From an uncultured Peptococcaceae bacterium (GTDB taxonomy: Bacteria > Bacillota > Desulfotomaculia > Desulfotomaculales > Desulfallaceae): 12,067 nucleotides of DNA. The position numbers were made by a program, and so were the translations under genes. The first letter of the stretch is position 1. Every line of letters starts with the position of its first letter. Where the stretch lies: assembly GCA_913064925.1 (NCBI GenBank), contig CAJYBN010000075.1, positions 1 to 12,067 of the forward strand, read 5' to 3'. This document shows, piece by piece, positions 1-5,780 of this stretch. The notes beneath the pieces were generated by a model that made no database searches, was not told the DNA's origin, and worked only from the letters and a program-made list of their open reading frames with translations.

Positions 1-1236
1 GGAGATGATACGAATGACGCCTCCGGTGACCCGGGCGATGATTCAAACGATACCTCCGGTGACCCGGGCGATGATATGGACGACGCCTTCGACGACTCAA
101 GCGATGATGCAAGCGATACTCTGGATGACATGAACGACGATTCAAGTAACGATCCGGGCGACAGCGCGGGCGACGTCTTTGAAGACCCTGGCAGCGATTT
201 CGACAATGACTTCGACGACCCGGCAGATGAAAACGGTGACCCGGTCGGCGATTTGGACGCCGGCGACGACAGCGAACTGCCGCCCGAAGATCCCGAACTT
301 GACGAACTGATTGCCGCGGCCGGCGACGAAATATCCGCCATTGAAACAGGTGCGGAACGGGAGGAAAAGGCCCGGGAACGCGCCGCTGTCCCCGCCCCGG
401 ACTTCGACCGGATCGAAGCTGAAGTCGCCCGGGACATTCACCGGGACGTCGAACTGAGAGTGTTGGAAGTCCCGCGCGACCGGGAAGGGTACCGCACGAT
501 GGTTGCAGAACAAAGCGGCCTCATCCGCCGCCTCACGGACGAGGTCCGCAGGGCGCTGGAGTACCGCCGCACCGTCCCCAGGCGCGCCCTGAAAAAAGGC
601 CGCCTGGACCCGGGAGCGCTCTGGAAAGTGCGAGTTCCCGACCCCGGTATTTTCTACCGGACCGAAGAGCCCGGCGACATCCCGACCCTGGCGGTCTATC
701 TCCTGGTGGACTGCTCCGGGTCGATGTCGGGGGCGAAGATGAACGCGGCGCGCAACGCCACCTGCGCGCTGCACGAAATGTGCAATGCGCTGAAGGTGGC
801 GCACTGCGTGACCGGATTCACGACCAGGCCCGACAGAGTGTGGCACTACCGGGCCGTGGATTGGAACGAAGCCGACGGCTCCAGGATAGCCTGCCTGAGA
901 GCCGGCGGCGCCAACCGCGACGGCTACTCCATCAAAGTGGCCGCCCGGGAACTGGCGGTGCGCCCGGAACTCAAAAAAGTCCTGGTCGTCCTGTCCGACG
1001 GCATGCCCAACGACGATTACGATTCCCGGTATCGCGGCACACCCGCATATCTGGACACCGCCCGTGCGGTGCGCGAAGCGGAGAAGCAGGGTATCGGGGT
1101 GATCGGGATCTATTTCGGCGACGAATTTTTCCTGGATACGGTCAGGAACCTTTACAACAACCTGGTCTACGTCCGGGAAATCGACCACCTCCCGGTCATT
1201 CTGGGCCGGGTATTCAAAAAAATTATGACGGGTTGA
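1..1236 (+). CDS. von Willebrand factor A (CobT-like) protein, 5' end outside window
   Basis: The frame is open from base 1 with no start that has a ribosome binding site, so the gene begins upstream; the ATG at 76 is only an internal Met. The first ~100 residues are extremely Asp-rich (GDD, SDD, DPG repeats). A charged linker follows, then a VWA domain: MIDAS motif DCSGSMSG with its Asp codon at 709, and LVVLSDGMPND with its Asp codon at 997. VWA domains bind a divalent metal and mediate protein-protein contact. In CobT, NorD and similar proteins the VWA subunit follows an acidic region and partners a MoxR/CobS-type AAA+ ATPase. Phages and plasmids often carry such CobS/CobT-like pairs with no link to cobalamin. 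The ATPase would be expected upstream, outside the window. The VWA call is firm; the biological role is unknown. Confidence 0.88.
   Translation, partial: GDDTNDASGDPGDDSNDTSGDPGDDMDDAFDDSSDDASDTLDDMNDDSSNDPGDSAGDVFEDPGSDFDNDFDDPADENGDPVGDLDAGDDSELPPEDPELDELIAAAGDEISAIETGAEREEKARERAAVPAPDFDRIEAEVARDIHRDVELRVLEVPRDREGYRTMVAEQSGLIRRLTDEVRRALEYRRTVPRRALKKGRLDPGALWKVRVPDPGIFYRTEEPGDIPTLAVYLLVDCSGSMSGAKMNAARNATCALHEMCNALKVAHCVTGFTTRPDRVWHYRAVDWNEADGSRIACLRAGGANRDGYSIKVAARELAVRPELKKVLVVLSDGMPNDDYDSRYRGTPAYLDTARAVREAEKQGIGVIGIYFGDEFFLDTVRNLYNNLVYVREIDHLPVILGRVFKKIMTG
20..75 (+). repeat. 33-bp tandem repeat in the acidic coding region
   Basis: The 23-base unit beginning CCTCCGGTGACCCGGG is found identically at 20-42 and 53-75, a period of 33 bp (11 codons). 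It encodes repeated TSGDPGDD-type acidic blocks. Copy number may vary between strains; more copies may lie upstream of the window. Confidence 0.8.
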
Positions 1237-1261
1237 GGGCGTTTATTGCCGCTCTCAACCC
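1230..1261 (+). other. intercistronic hairpin overlapping the VWA stop codon
   Basis: GGGTTGAG at 1230-1237 pairs with CTCAACCC at 1254-1261, with an inner GGC/GCC helix. The TGA stop (1234-1236) lies in the 5' arm. No T-run follows; the next gene's ribosome binding site comes directly after. It looks like an mRNA-stabilising or processing hairpin rather than a terminator. Confidence 0.5.
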
Positions 1262-1282
1262 GCTAAGAAAGGAGTGCTGCGA

Positions 1283-2368
1283 ATGCAGGTCTTTTCTTAC
1301 AGCCGCCTGGACAAATTTCAGCGCTGCCCGGCGGCCTTCTACAACTCTTACGTCCTGGACCGCCGGGAGCCGCCCACGGAACCGCTTGTTCTGGGCGGCG
1401 CGGTCCACGCAGTGATCGAAGCGGCCTTGAACGCCAGCCGAAACGATGAGGGTTTCTTCCGCGCCCTCTCCAAAGCGGTGGCCGCCGTGGCTCCGCTGCA
1501 GGTCGACCCCGGGGAAATATTCGACCTGGCATACCGGCCCGAGGTGCTGGGTATGGTCGGCGCGGGCGGAAGAATTGAAGAACACTTCCAGATGCCCCTC
1601 GACCCGGAGGACCCCTTCGGACCTGAAATCCAGGGTTACCTGGACTTCTGGGCCGACACCGGGCAGGAAATCCTTTTAATCGACTGGAAAACCAACCGGA
1701 AAGCATACAGCCCCCCGGACACCCACCAGCTGGGGCTGTACGCCGGCTGGCTCTCCAATAACACCGGGAAACCCGTCCGCGGCAAGCTGGTGTTCCTGCG
1801 CCTCGGCGAAGTCCGGGAGCACCTCTACACTCCCGGGGACGGCATAGCGTCCGCCAGGCGGTGGGCGCTTGAAACCGCCACCGACATACGGGAGCGGCTT
1901 TACGCCCTCCAGAACGGCGGCGACCCCGGGGAACTGTTCCCGGCCGCCCCCGGCGACGCCTGCACCTACTGCGGGTGGGCGGGTAACTGCACCGGCGCGG
2001 AGATCGTGATACCGGAAACGGTATCGTCTCCGCCGGAGGCGGAGCGGGTTGCCCGGGAGATCCTCCGGCTGGAGGCAACCCTGGGCGCCCTGAAGGAACA
2101 ACTCCGCGGGTATGTTGAGCGCCACGGCCCCGTGGTCGTGGACTCCAGGGAATTCAGGCTGTCGCCCTCCCGCTACTGGAAATGGCCGCAGGAGGCGCTC
2201 AAAAACGCCGTTGCGGCCATGGAAAAAGAGGGCATTGACCCCCTGCAGGTACTCTCTCTCACCAGCGCGGGCCTGAAAAAGCTCGGCTGGTCCGAAGAGA
2301 AATGCCGGAACCTGGGGGCCAACCTGGCCGAGACAGTACAGTTCAGGTGCGTTTCAGCCAAGAAATAA
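1283..2368 (+). CDS. PD-(D/E)XK nuclease of RecB/Cas4/AddB-like type with Fe-S cysteines
   Basis: The protein is 361 aa from ATG 1283, which sits about 8 nt after AAAGGAG; a GTG three codons earlier overlaps that site and is less likely. The N-terminus SYSRLDKFQRCPAAF is the usual opening of the family, with Cys15. The core has Asp121 in GYLDFW and IDWKTN with Asp134 and Lys136, the motif II/III catalytic residues. QLGLYAGWL follows as motif IV. Near residues 227-236 lies C-x2-C-x5-C (CTYCGWAGNC). With Cys15 this makes the four-cysteine 4Fe-4S clamp of AddB and Cas4 enzymes. About 100 further residues with a helical, charged segment follow. Family members resect or trim DNA ends. The gene follows the VWA gene by 46 bp, probably in one operon. 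No cas1, cas2 or CRISPR is nearby, so a replication or recombination role in a mobile element is more likely than CRISPR adaptation. Confidence 0.87.
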   Translation: MQVFSYSRLDKFQRCPAAFYNSYVLDRREPPTEPLVLGGAVHAVIEAALNASRNDEGFFRALSKAVAAVAPLQVDPGEIFDLAYRPEVLGMVGAGGRIEEHFQMPLDPEDPFGPEIQGYLDFWADTGQEILLIDWKTNRKAYSPPDTHQLGLYAGWLSNNTGKPVRGKLVFLRLGEVREHLYTPGDGIASARRWALETATDIRERLYALQNGGDPGELFPAAPGDACTYCGWAGNCTGAEIVIPETVSSPPEAERVAREILRLEATLGALKEQLRGYVERHGPVVVDSREFRLSPSRYWKWPQEALKNAVAAMEKEGIDPLQVLSLTSAGLKKLGWSEEKCRNLGANLAETVQFRCVSAKK

Positions 2369-2380
2369 TCCATACACTGG

Positions 2381-2457
2381 GGCCGCCCGACCGGCCCGCA
2401 AAATCCCAATCAGGAGGTGATTGGGCGCATGCGGGCCGTCGGGGGCCCGCGTGTGCC
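2381..2457 (+). promoter_or_regulatory. structured leader motif, copy A
   Basis: 5' arm 2381-2399 reads GGCC-G-CCCGA-C-CGGCCCGC. It pairs with GCGGGCCG-TCGGG-GGCC at 2431-2447, giving 17 bp with single-base bulges G2385 and C2391. The inner hairpin CCCAATCA (2405-2412) / TGATTGGG (2418-2425) presents GGAGG exactly as its 5-nt loop. The middle arm can instead pair with GGCCCGC at 2444-2450 around the loop GTCGGG, a mutually exclusive fold. TGTGCC follows, 6 nt before ATG 2464. The same layout precedes the genes at 8443 and 9250, with compensating changes. Function is unknown; translation control is inferred because these three genes have no normally placed Shine-Dalgarno. Confidence 0.75.
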
Positions 2458-2463
2458 GAACGA

Positions 2464-3123
2464 ATGGGGTACACTCACTACTGGAGGCGGGTTAAAACTT
2501 TTGACAAAGCGGCTTTTAACCGCGTGGTCGAAGACTTCAAAAAACTCCTGCCCTCGCTGGAAGCAGCGGGGGTGAAGCTGGCCGGCCCGCTGGGGACGGG
2601 AGAGCCGGAGATCGCCGGCTCTAAAATTGCCTTCAACGGCTCCGTAAACTGCGGTCACCCGGCAGGTTACGACCTGGCAATCCCGTGGCCGTCCCCGGAC
2701 GCGGGCGGCGTGTTCGCGGAAAACCCCGTTGCCGGCACGTGGCTTGCGGGCCATCTGGTGAACACCAGGACCTGCCCGGGCGACTGCTCCTACGAAAGTT
2801 TCGTTCTGGAACGGGCGTATGTACCCCTGGCTGAATGGGACCAACCGGACGGCGGGTACTGGTTCAACTTTTGCAAAACCGCGTTCCGGCCCTACGACCT
2901 GGCCGTCACCGCGGTTTTGGTCATCGCAAAGCACCGCCTGGGCGATGCTATTCAAGTTTCGTCGGACGGCGAGGACGCCCACTGGTTCGACGCCAGGCTC
3001 CTCTGCCAGATGGAACTGGGCTACGGGCTGGAATATATTTTCAACGCCGATGGCGCATTGATTGCCAAAGCGCCCCGGCATTGCAGGTCAATGACCCCCC
3101 TCTTAAGAAGAGGGGGCTTGTAG
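2464..3123 (+). CDS. phage/plasmid-type protein of unknown function (MGYTHYW family), 3' end altered by element 1
   Basis: The protein is 219 aa from ATG 2464 and starts MGYTHYWRR. I recognise this opening from uncharacterised phage and plasmid proteins but know no function. It is soluble, with no membrane segments, and has scattered Cys and Trp. The upstream frame is open through motif A, but MGYTHYW is the conserved beginning, so I start there. No ribosome binding site lies at normal distance; GGAGG is presented in the loop of motif A 46 nt upstream. The last ten codons (from 3094) lie inside transposon-like element 1. Joining the flanks (…3086 to 4474…) gives codon AGT followed by TGA, so the original protein probably ended soon after APRHC, at a stop codon supplied by the TTGA target. 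The insertion therefore only replaced the extreme C-terminus. Confidence 0.75.
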   Translation: MGYTHYWRRVKTFDKAAFNRVVEDFKKLLPSLEAAGVKLAGPLGTGEPEIAGSKIAFNGSVNCGHPAGYDLAIPWPSPDAGGVFAENPVAGTWLAGHLVNTRTCPGDCSYESFVLERAYVPLAEWDQPDGGYWFNFCKTAFRPYDLAVTAVLVIAKHRLGDAIQVSSDGEDAHWFDARLLCQMELGYGLEYIFNADGALIAKAPRHCRSMTPLLRRGGL

Positions 3124-3335
3124 GGTGCAGTCCTACAACGCAAGCATTGACTAGACCACGTACAAATAGTGCGTAGCGGCGCTCACGGACTAACCCAGCC
3201 GGATGTTTCCCAAGTCCGGTTTGCGGAAGGGGCGAGACTCACCCGCCAGGCAGGGGAACCTGCGACACAGCCGTGAGTTGCAAGGTCGATGGGACGCCGA
3301 AAGGCAAACACTCCGAAAGGAGGGGGTATATCCCC
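3071..3335 (+). ncRNA. omega RNA (HEARO-type) of element 1 with 5' guide
   Basis: The non-coding block lies directly upstream of an IsrB gene, the known position of HEARO/omega RNAs. The scaffold begins at 3087. Visible helices are: the 9-bp C/G-rich hairpin at 3096-3116; TTGTAGG (3118-3124) with CCTACAA (3132-3138); a long-range pairing of CTCACGG (3182-3188) with CCGTGAG (3271-3277); GCAGG-GGAA-CCTGC; GCC-GAAA-GGC; CTCC-GAAA-GGAG; and GGGG-TATAT-CCCC abutting the ATG. In this family the guide is 5' of the scaffold, so the guide is the flanking sequence ending ...CCCCGGCATTGCAG at 3086. I took 16 nt; the true length and transcription start cannot be read from sequence. The RNA would direct IsrB to DNA matching that guide. 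Confidence 0.75.
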
Positions 3336-4412
3336 ATGTTAAGAGTGCCTGTAGTCTCAAAAAAAGGCAAACCATTAAGTCCAACGACACCGGCAAAAGC
3401 CCGAAAGTTAATCAAAGGAGGCATAGCCAAACCCCAAAGGGATAAATTAGGAAACTTTTATATTCAGCTAACAGAGCCAACCGGTGAAAAAATTCCTCAC
3501 GAAACAATGGTAGGTATCGACCCCGGTAAATTATACTCCGGCATGGCAGTTCAGACTCCAAAATCAACACTATGGATAGGGCACCTTATCCTACCATTTC
3601 CCGAGGTAAAGAAAGCCATGAAAAGCCGGGCACAGCTGCGCCGGGCCAGGCGATACCGTAAAACTCCGCAACGAAAAATAAGATTTCTTCACCGCACCGG
3701 ACACAAAATTCCACCGAGCATTAAAGCAAACCGGGAATTGGAGTACCGAGTGCTGAAAGAACTTCTCAAAATCTACCCGATAACTAAAGTAGTCTACGAA
3801 GTAATCAAAGCATCCGGCTCCAAGTCCTTTAGCCCGGTAATGGTAGGGCAGAACTGGCAAATAAGCAGGCTTGCCAAAATACTTCCTACCGAAACCCGCG
3901 AAGGTTGGCAGACTTCGGTTATACGCAAGCACTTGAGCCTGGCAAAAGAAAAACATGATAAGGGTAAAATTATACCGGCCACTCATGCAGTAGACGGCGT
4001 GGCCCTGGCTGCAAGTGCTCTTATCAGGTACGAATATTTTGAGACAAAACACGGCCATGGACATACTTGGCGTGGTGAATGCAAAATAACCGAAGCCCCT
4101 TTTTCAGTTATTCAGCGACCAAAATTGTTCCGGCGTAAGCTCCACGTAGAGAACCCGGCCAAGGGTGGTATTCGCAAACGTCATGGAGGAACAATAACAC
4201 CCTACGGTTTCCGTAAGGGCGATTATGTAGAGGCAGAGAAAGCAGGACGTATTGTTTGCGGCTACATTTCCGGCTTTAGCGAAGCAAACAAAGTAGTTAG
4301 CGTGGCTGATTCCAGTTGGAGAAGAATAGGACAGTTTACCGTATCCAAAATCCGGTTGCTGCGGCGATCAAGTCGTTTGCTTATAGAACACAGACCTTGC
4401 GTCAATATCTGA
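3336..4412 (+). CDS. isrB: IsrB: IscB-superfamily RNA-guided nickase without HNH domain
   Basis: The protein is 358 aa from ATG 3336, after GAAAGGAGGGGG. An earlier ATG at 3273 lies inside the omega RNA and lacks a site. The N-terminus VVSKKGKPLSPTTPAKARKL is the RRXRR/PLMP-type domain of IscB proteins. RuvC-I is GIDPG with Asp62. An Arg-rich bridge helix (RAQLRRARRYRK) follows near residues 95-110. RuvC-II is VVYEV with Glu155. RuvC-III is THAVDG with His217 and Asp220. Only about 60 residues separate RuvC-II and III, with no HNH or Cys-x2-Cys pairs, which defines IsrB rather than IscB. The C-terminal part (GFRKGDYVEAEKAGR...) matches the TAM-interacting domain. Characterised IsrB proteins nick the non-target strand under omega-RNA guidance. 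All RuvC residues are intact, so activity is plausible. The gene is visibly richer in A/T than its neighbours, consistent with transfer. Confidence 0.88.
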   Translation: MLRVPVVSKKGKPLSPTTPAKARKLIKGGIAKPQRDKLGNFYIQLTEPTGEKIPHETMVGIDPGKLYSGMAVQTPKSTLWIGHLILPFPEVKKAMKSRAQLRRARRYRKTPQRKIRFLHRTGHKIPPSIKANRELEYRVLKELLKIYPITKVVYEVIKASGSKSFSPVMVGQNWQISRLAKILPTETREGWQTSVIRKHLSLAKEKHDKGKIIPATHAVDGVALAASALIRYEYFETKHGHGHTWRGECKITEAPFSVIQRPKLFRRKLHVENPAKGGIRKRHGGTITPYGFRKGDYVEAEKAGRIVCGYISGFSEANKVVSVADSSWRRIGQFTVSKIRLLRRSSRLLIEHRPCVNI

Positions 4413-4421
4413 AAAGGAGGG

Positions 4422-4466
4422 GCGGCATTCCTCCCGCCGCCTGTAGAGGCGGGGGAATCCTGCCGC
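4422..4466 (+). repeat. right-end hairpin of element 1
   Basis: GCGGCA (4422-4427) pairs with TGCCGC (4461-4466). TT and CTCCCGCC pair with GGCGGGGG and AA (4448-4457), leaving C4430 and TCC 4458-4460 bulged and a 9-nt loop. Subterminal imperfect hairpins with bulges are what TnpA recognises in IS200/IS605 ends. The hairpin ends 7 nt before the inferred right boundary. It could also stop transcription, although no T-run follows. Confidence 0.65.
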
Positions 4467-4489
4467 ATTTATGTTGAAATCATCCGAAC

Positions 4490-4541
4490 GGCGCCGCCCG
4501 GCCGGCTCGCAAGGCAAAAACACTTCTGGGGCACGGCCGGG
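4490..4541 (+). other. possible decayed copy (D) of the structured leader motif
   Basis: CGCC-G-CCCGG-C-CGGCTCGC at 4492-4510 has the exact 4-G-5-C-8 layout of the 5' arm of motifs A, B and C. The matching 3' arm (GCGAGCCG...) is absent; instead GGCCGGG at 4535-4541 could pair with CCCGGCC at 4497-4503. It lies just right of element 1 and upstream of the toxin-antitoxin promoter. It may be a truncated copy or a chance match. Confidence 0.35.
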
Positions 4542-4562
4542 AAGGCAGGAGGTACTCAAAAA

Positions 4563-4598
4563 GTATGATTGCAAGTATGACACCTGGTATGATATACT
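4563..4598 (+). promoter_or_regulatory. promoter with three 12-bp-phased repeats upstream of the toxin-antitoxin genes
   Basis: A promoter TTGCAA (4569-4574), 18-bp spacer, TATACT (4593-4598) fits a housekeeping sigma factor. GTATGA recurs at 4563, 4575 and 4587, exactly 12 bp apart, and overlaps both promoter boxes. Phased direct repeats over the promoter are a classic operator for ribbon-helix-helix proteins, so negative autoregulation by the antitoxin encoded 20 bp downstream is inferred. Confidence 0.6.
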
Positions 4599-4618
4599 CA
4601 TGCCGGGAGGTGGGATTG

Positions 4619-4855
4619 ATGAGCGCGAAGATCGCTGTTAGCTTGCCGGAGCGCTTGCTCCCGGTTCTGGACCGGCTTGCCCAAAAATGGGCCACCACCA
4701 GAAGCGGGGCGATAGCCGAACTCCTGCGGCGCGCGGAGCAAGAGGAATTGAAGGACCGGCTTAAGGAAGGCTACATTCATCTGGCGGAACTCCACAAAAA
4801 AGACGCCGAGCTTTTCTTCCCCGCGCAGGCCGAGGTGGTGCGGGATGGAGATTAA
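4619..4855 (+). CDS. ribbon-helix-helix (CopG/MazE-like) antitoxin
   Basis: The protein is 78 aa from ATG 4619, 8 nt after GGGAGG. An in-frame ATG at 4565 lies within the promoter repeats and is rejected. The N-terminus KIAVSLPERLLPVLDRLAQK followed by a helix with RSGAIAELLRR is the beta-strand, helix, helix fold of CopG-type DNA-binding dimers. The C-terminal ~30 residues are charged and would be the toxin-wrapping tail. Its stop overlaps the start of mazF by 11 nt, implying translational coupling. Expected roles are neutralising MazF and repressing its own promoter through the GTATGA repeats. Confidence 0.88.
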   Translation: MSAKIAVSLPERLLPVLDRLAQKWATTRSGAIAELLRRAEQEELKDRLKEGYIHLAELHKKDAELFFPAQAEVVRDGD

Positions 4856-5204
4856 GCGCGGCGACGTGTTCCTGGTGGACTTCAACCCGGCGCGGGGAAG
4901 TGAGCAGGCGGGCTACCGGCCCGCCGTCGTTGTCCAAAACGACGTGGGCAACAGGTACAGCCCGACGGTAATCGTAATAGCGGTCACTACGGGCGTCCAC
5001 AAAGACTACCCTTTTCTGGTAAAATTAAGAGCCGGAGAAGGGGGCCTGGAAAAAGACAGCGCGGCCAACGCCGCCCAGGTGCTCACCATTGATAAGTCGC
5101 GCCTGGTGCACAGGCTTGGAAGCCTGTCCCCGGAAAAAATGCACCGGGTAAACCGGGCGCTGGCGGTCAGCCTGGAATTGGTCGGCGAAGTATCAGAAAT
5201 ATAA
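4845..5204 (+). CDS. mazF: MazF/PemK-type endoribonuclease toxin
   Basis: The protein is 119 aa, a typical MazF length. Family signatures run end to end: KRGDVFLVDFNPARGSEQAG (loop 1 with the catalytic Arg region), RPAVVVQNDVGNRYSPTVIV, and later KDSAANAAQVLTIDKSRL with the conserved Asp-Ser and IDKSRL. MazF toxins cut mRNA at short sequence-specific sites and so stall growth; the upstream antitoxin blocks them. The pair probably stabilises the host mobile element or acts in stress or phage defence. No damage is visible, so the toxin should be active. Confidence 0.95.
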   Translation: MEIKRGDVFLVDFNPARGSEQAGYRPAVVVQNDVGNRYSPTVIVIAVTTGVHKDYPFLVKLRAGEGGLEKDSAANAAQVLTIDKSRLVHRLGSLSPEKMHRVNRALAVSLELVGEVSEI

Positions 5205-5227
5205 TTGGGGCATATCCCCATACTTCC

Positions 5228-5272
5228 AAAAAGCAGAACGCAGGTAATTAAATTGCCTGCGTTTTGCTTTTT
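5228..5272 (+). terminator. strong bidirectional rho-independent terminator after mazF
   Basis: Bases 5228-5248 pair with 5252-5272 as a continuous 21-bp stem with two G-T wobbles and loop TAA. One side begins AAAAAGCA and the other ends TGCTTTTT, so the terminator works on both strands. It starts 24 nt after the mazF stop. The next gene's AAGGAGG follows directly, so that gene needs readthrough or an unseen promoter. Confidence 0.85.
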
Positions 5273-5288
5273 CCAAGGAGGTGCAGCT

Positions 5289-5780
5289 ATGGTCATTTCC
5301 GACATCTGCAACACCCTTGCGGATATAAACAGCTACCTGCGCCGGGTTTTCGACGTGTCGCTGGACGCGTACCCCGCGCCCGTCTCCAAAGACTTCTGGG
5401 AATCGGGGACCGGCCTGGCGGTTCTGTATAAAGCCCAACCTATCCCGGGGGCGGCGGGCTGCCTGCGGGAACTGGCCCAAAAACTGGGCGGGCCGGCTTA
5501 CGTCACCTGTCGCCCAAAAAAGGCGGAATTCGTCACCCGGCGCTGGCTGCAGGTGCACGGCTTTCCCGAAGGCCCGGTGATCTACTGCCGGGACGCGCGG
5601 GAAAAGCTGGCCGCGGCCGGGAAACTGGGCGCCGTAATGGCCCTGGAGGATGACCCCGAAGCCGTCCGGCTGTACGCCAGAAACGGGATAACCGTATTAT
5701 ACCCGGACTGGCCGTACACCAGAGACATTGACGAACCCAACGCTTACCGGATAGCCGAGGTGATGGGTATTGGCCGTTGA
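5289..5780 (+). CDS. HAD-like phosphatase (5'-nucleotidase-like), altered motif I
   Basis: The protein is 163 aa from ATG 5289 after AAGGAGGTG. Motif I at the extreme N-terminus is VISDICNTLAD: nucleophile Asp5 is present, but the usual second Asp (DxD) is Cys7. Motif II is probably AYVTCRPKK (Thr). Motif III/IV is ALEDDPEAV (Asp121, Asp122), followed by GITVLYPDWPYTRD, which resembles the substrate-loop end of 5'(3')-deoxyribonucleotidases and phage polynucleotide-kinase phosphatase domains. Loss of the general acid/base Asp should weaken phosphatase activity or alter chemistry. Its last 11 bases overlap the primase-like gene, so the two are co-translated and may share a nucleotide/DNA role. 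Confidence 0.72.
   Translation: MVISDICNTLADINSYLRRVFDVSLDAYPAPVSKDFWESGTGLAVLYKAQPIPGAAGCLRELAQKLGGPAYVTCRPKKAEFVTRRWLQVHGFPEGPVIYCRDAREKLAAAGKLGAVMALEDDPEAVRLYARNGITVLYPDWPYTRDIDEPNAYRIAEVMGIGR

Larger units (their letters stand above)
3087..4473 (+). mobile_element. IsrB/omega-RNA element 1 (IS200/IS605-like, no tnpA)
   Basis: The left end is set at GTCAATGACCCCCC, shared in form with element 2 (GTCAACTACCCCC). It is followed by a 9-bp hairpin (3096-3104 with 3108-3116, loop AAG). The right end is set after the long hairpin 4422-4466 plus seven bases, just before TTGAAAT. There is no target duplication or terminal inverted repeat, as expected for single-strand IS200/IS605 transposition. 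Cargo is one omega RNA and one IsrB gene. No TnpA tyrosine transposase is present, so movement would depend on one in trans. Removing 3087-4473 restores a stop codon to the upstream gene. IS200/IS605 membership is inferred from architecture and from the known IscB/IsrB association. Confidence 0.7.

Noticed and set aside
142..1188. Long open frame on the - strand opposite the VWA gene
   Set aside because: It mirrors the GC-rich codon pattern of the VWA gene; the + strand frame has recognisable MIDAS motifs and the - strand product has none.
1263..2078. Open frame on the - strand opposite the nuclease gene
   Set aside because: Arg/Pro/Gly-rich shadow of a high-GC gene; no ribosome binding site or motif.
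1283..2368. CRISPR adaptation gene cas4
   Set aside because: The nuclease family fits, but there is no cas1, cas2 or repeat-spacer array in the window and the neighbours are phage/plasmid genes.
2302..2463. N-terminal extension of the MGYTHYW gene
   Set aside because: The extension overlaps the nuclease gene and motif A; the conserved protein opening is at 2464 and motif conservation is structural rather than coding.
3273..3335. Earlier ATG start for IsrB at 3273
   Set aside because: The 21 added residues come from the omega RNA scaffold; ATG 3336 has GAAAGGAGGGGG at proper spacing and matches the family N-terminus.
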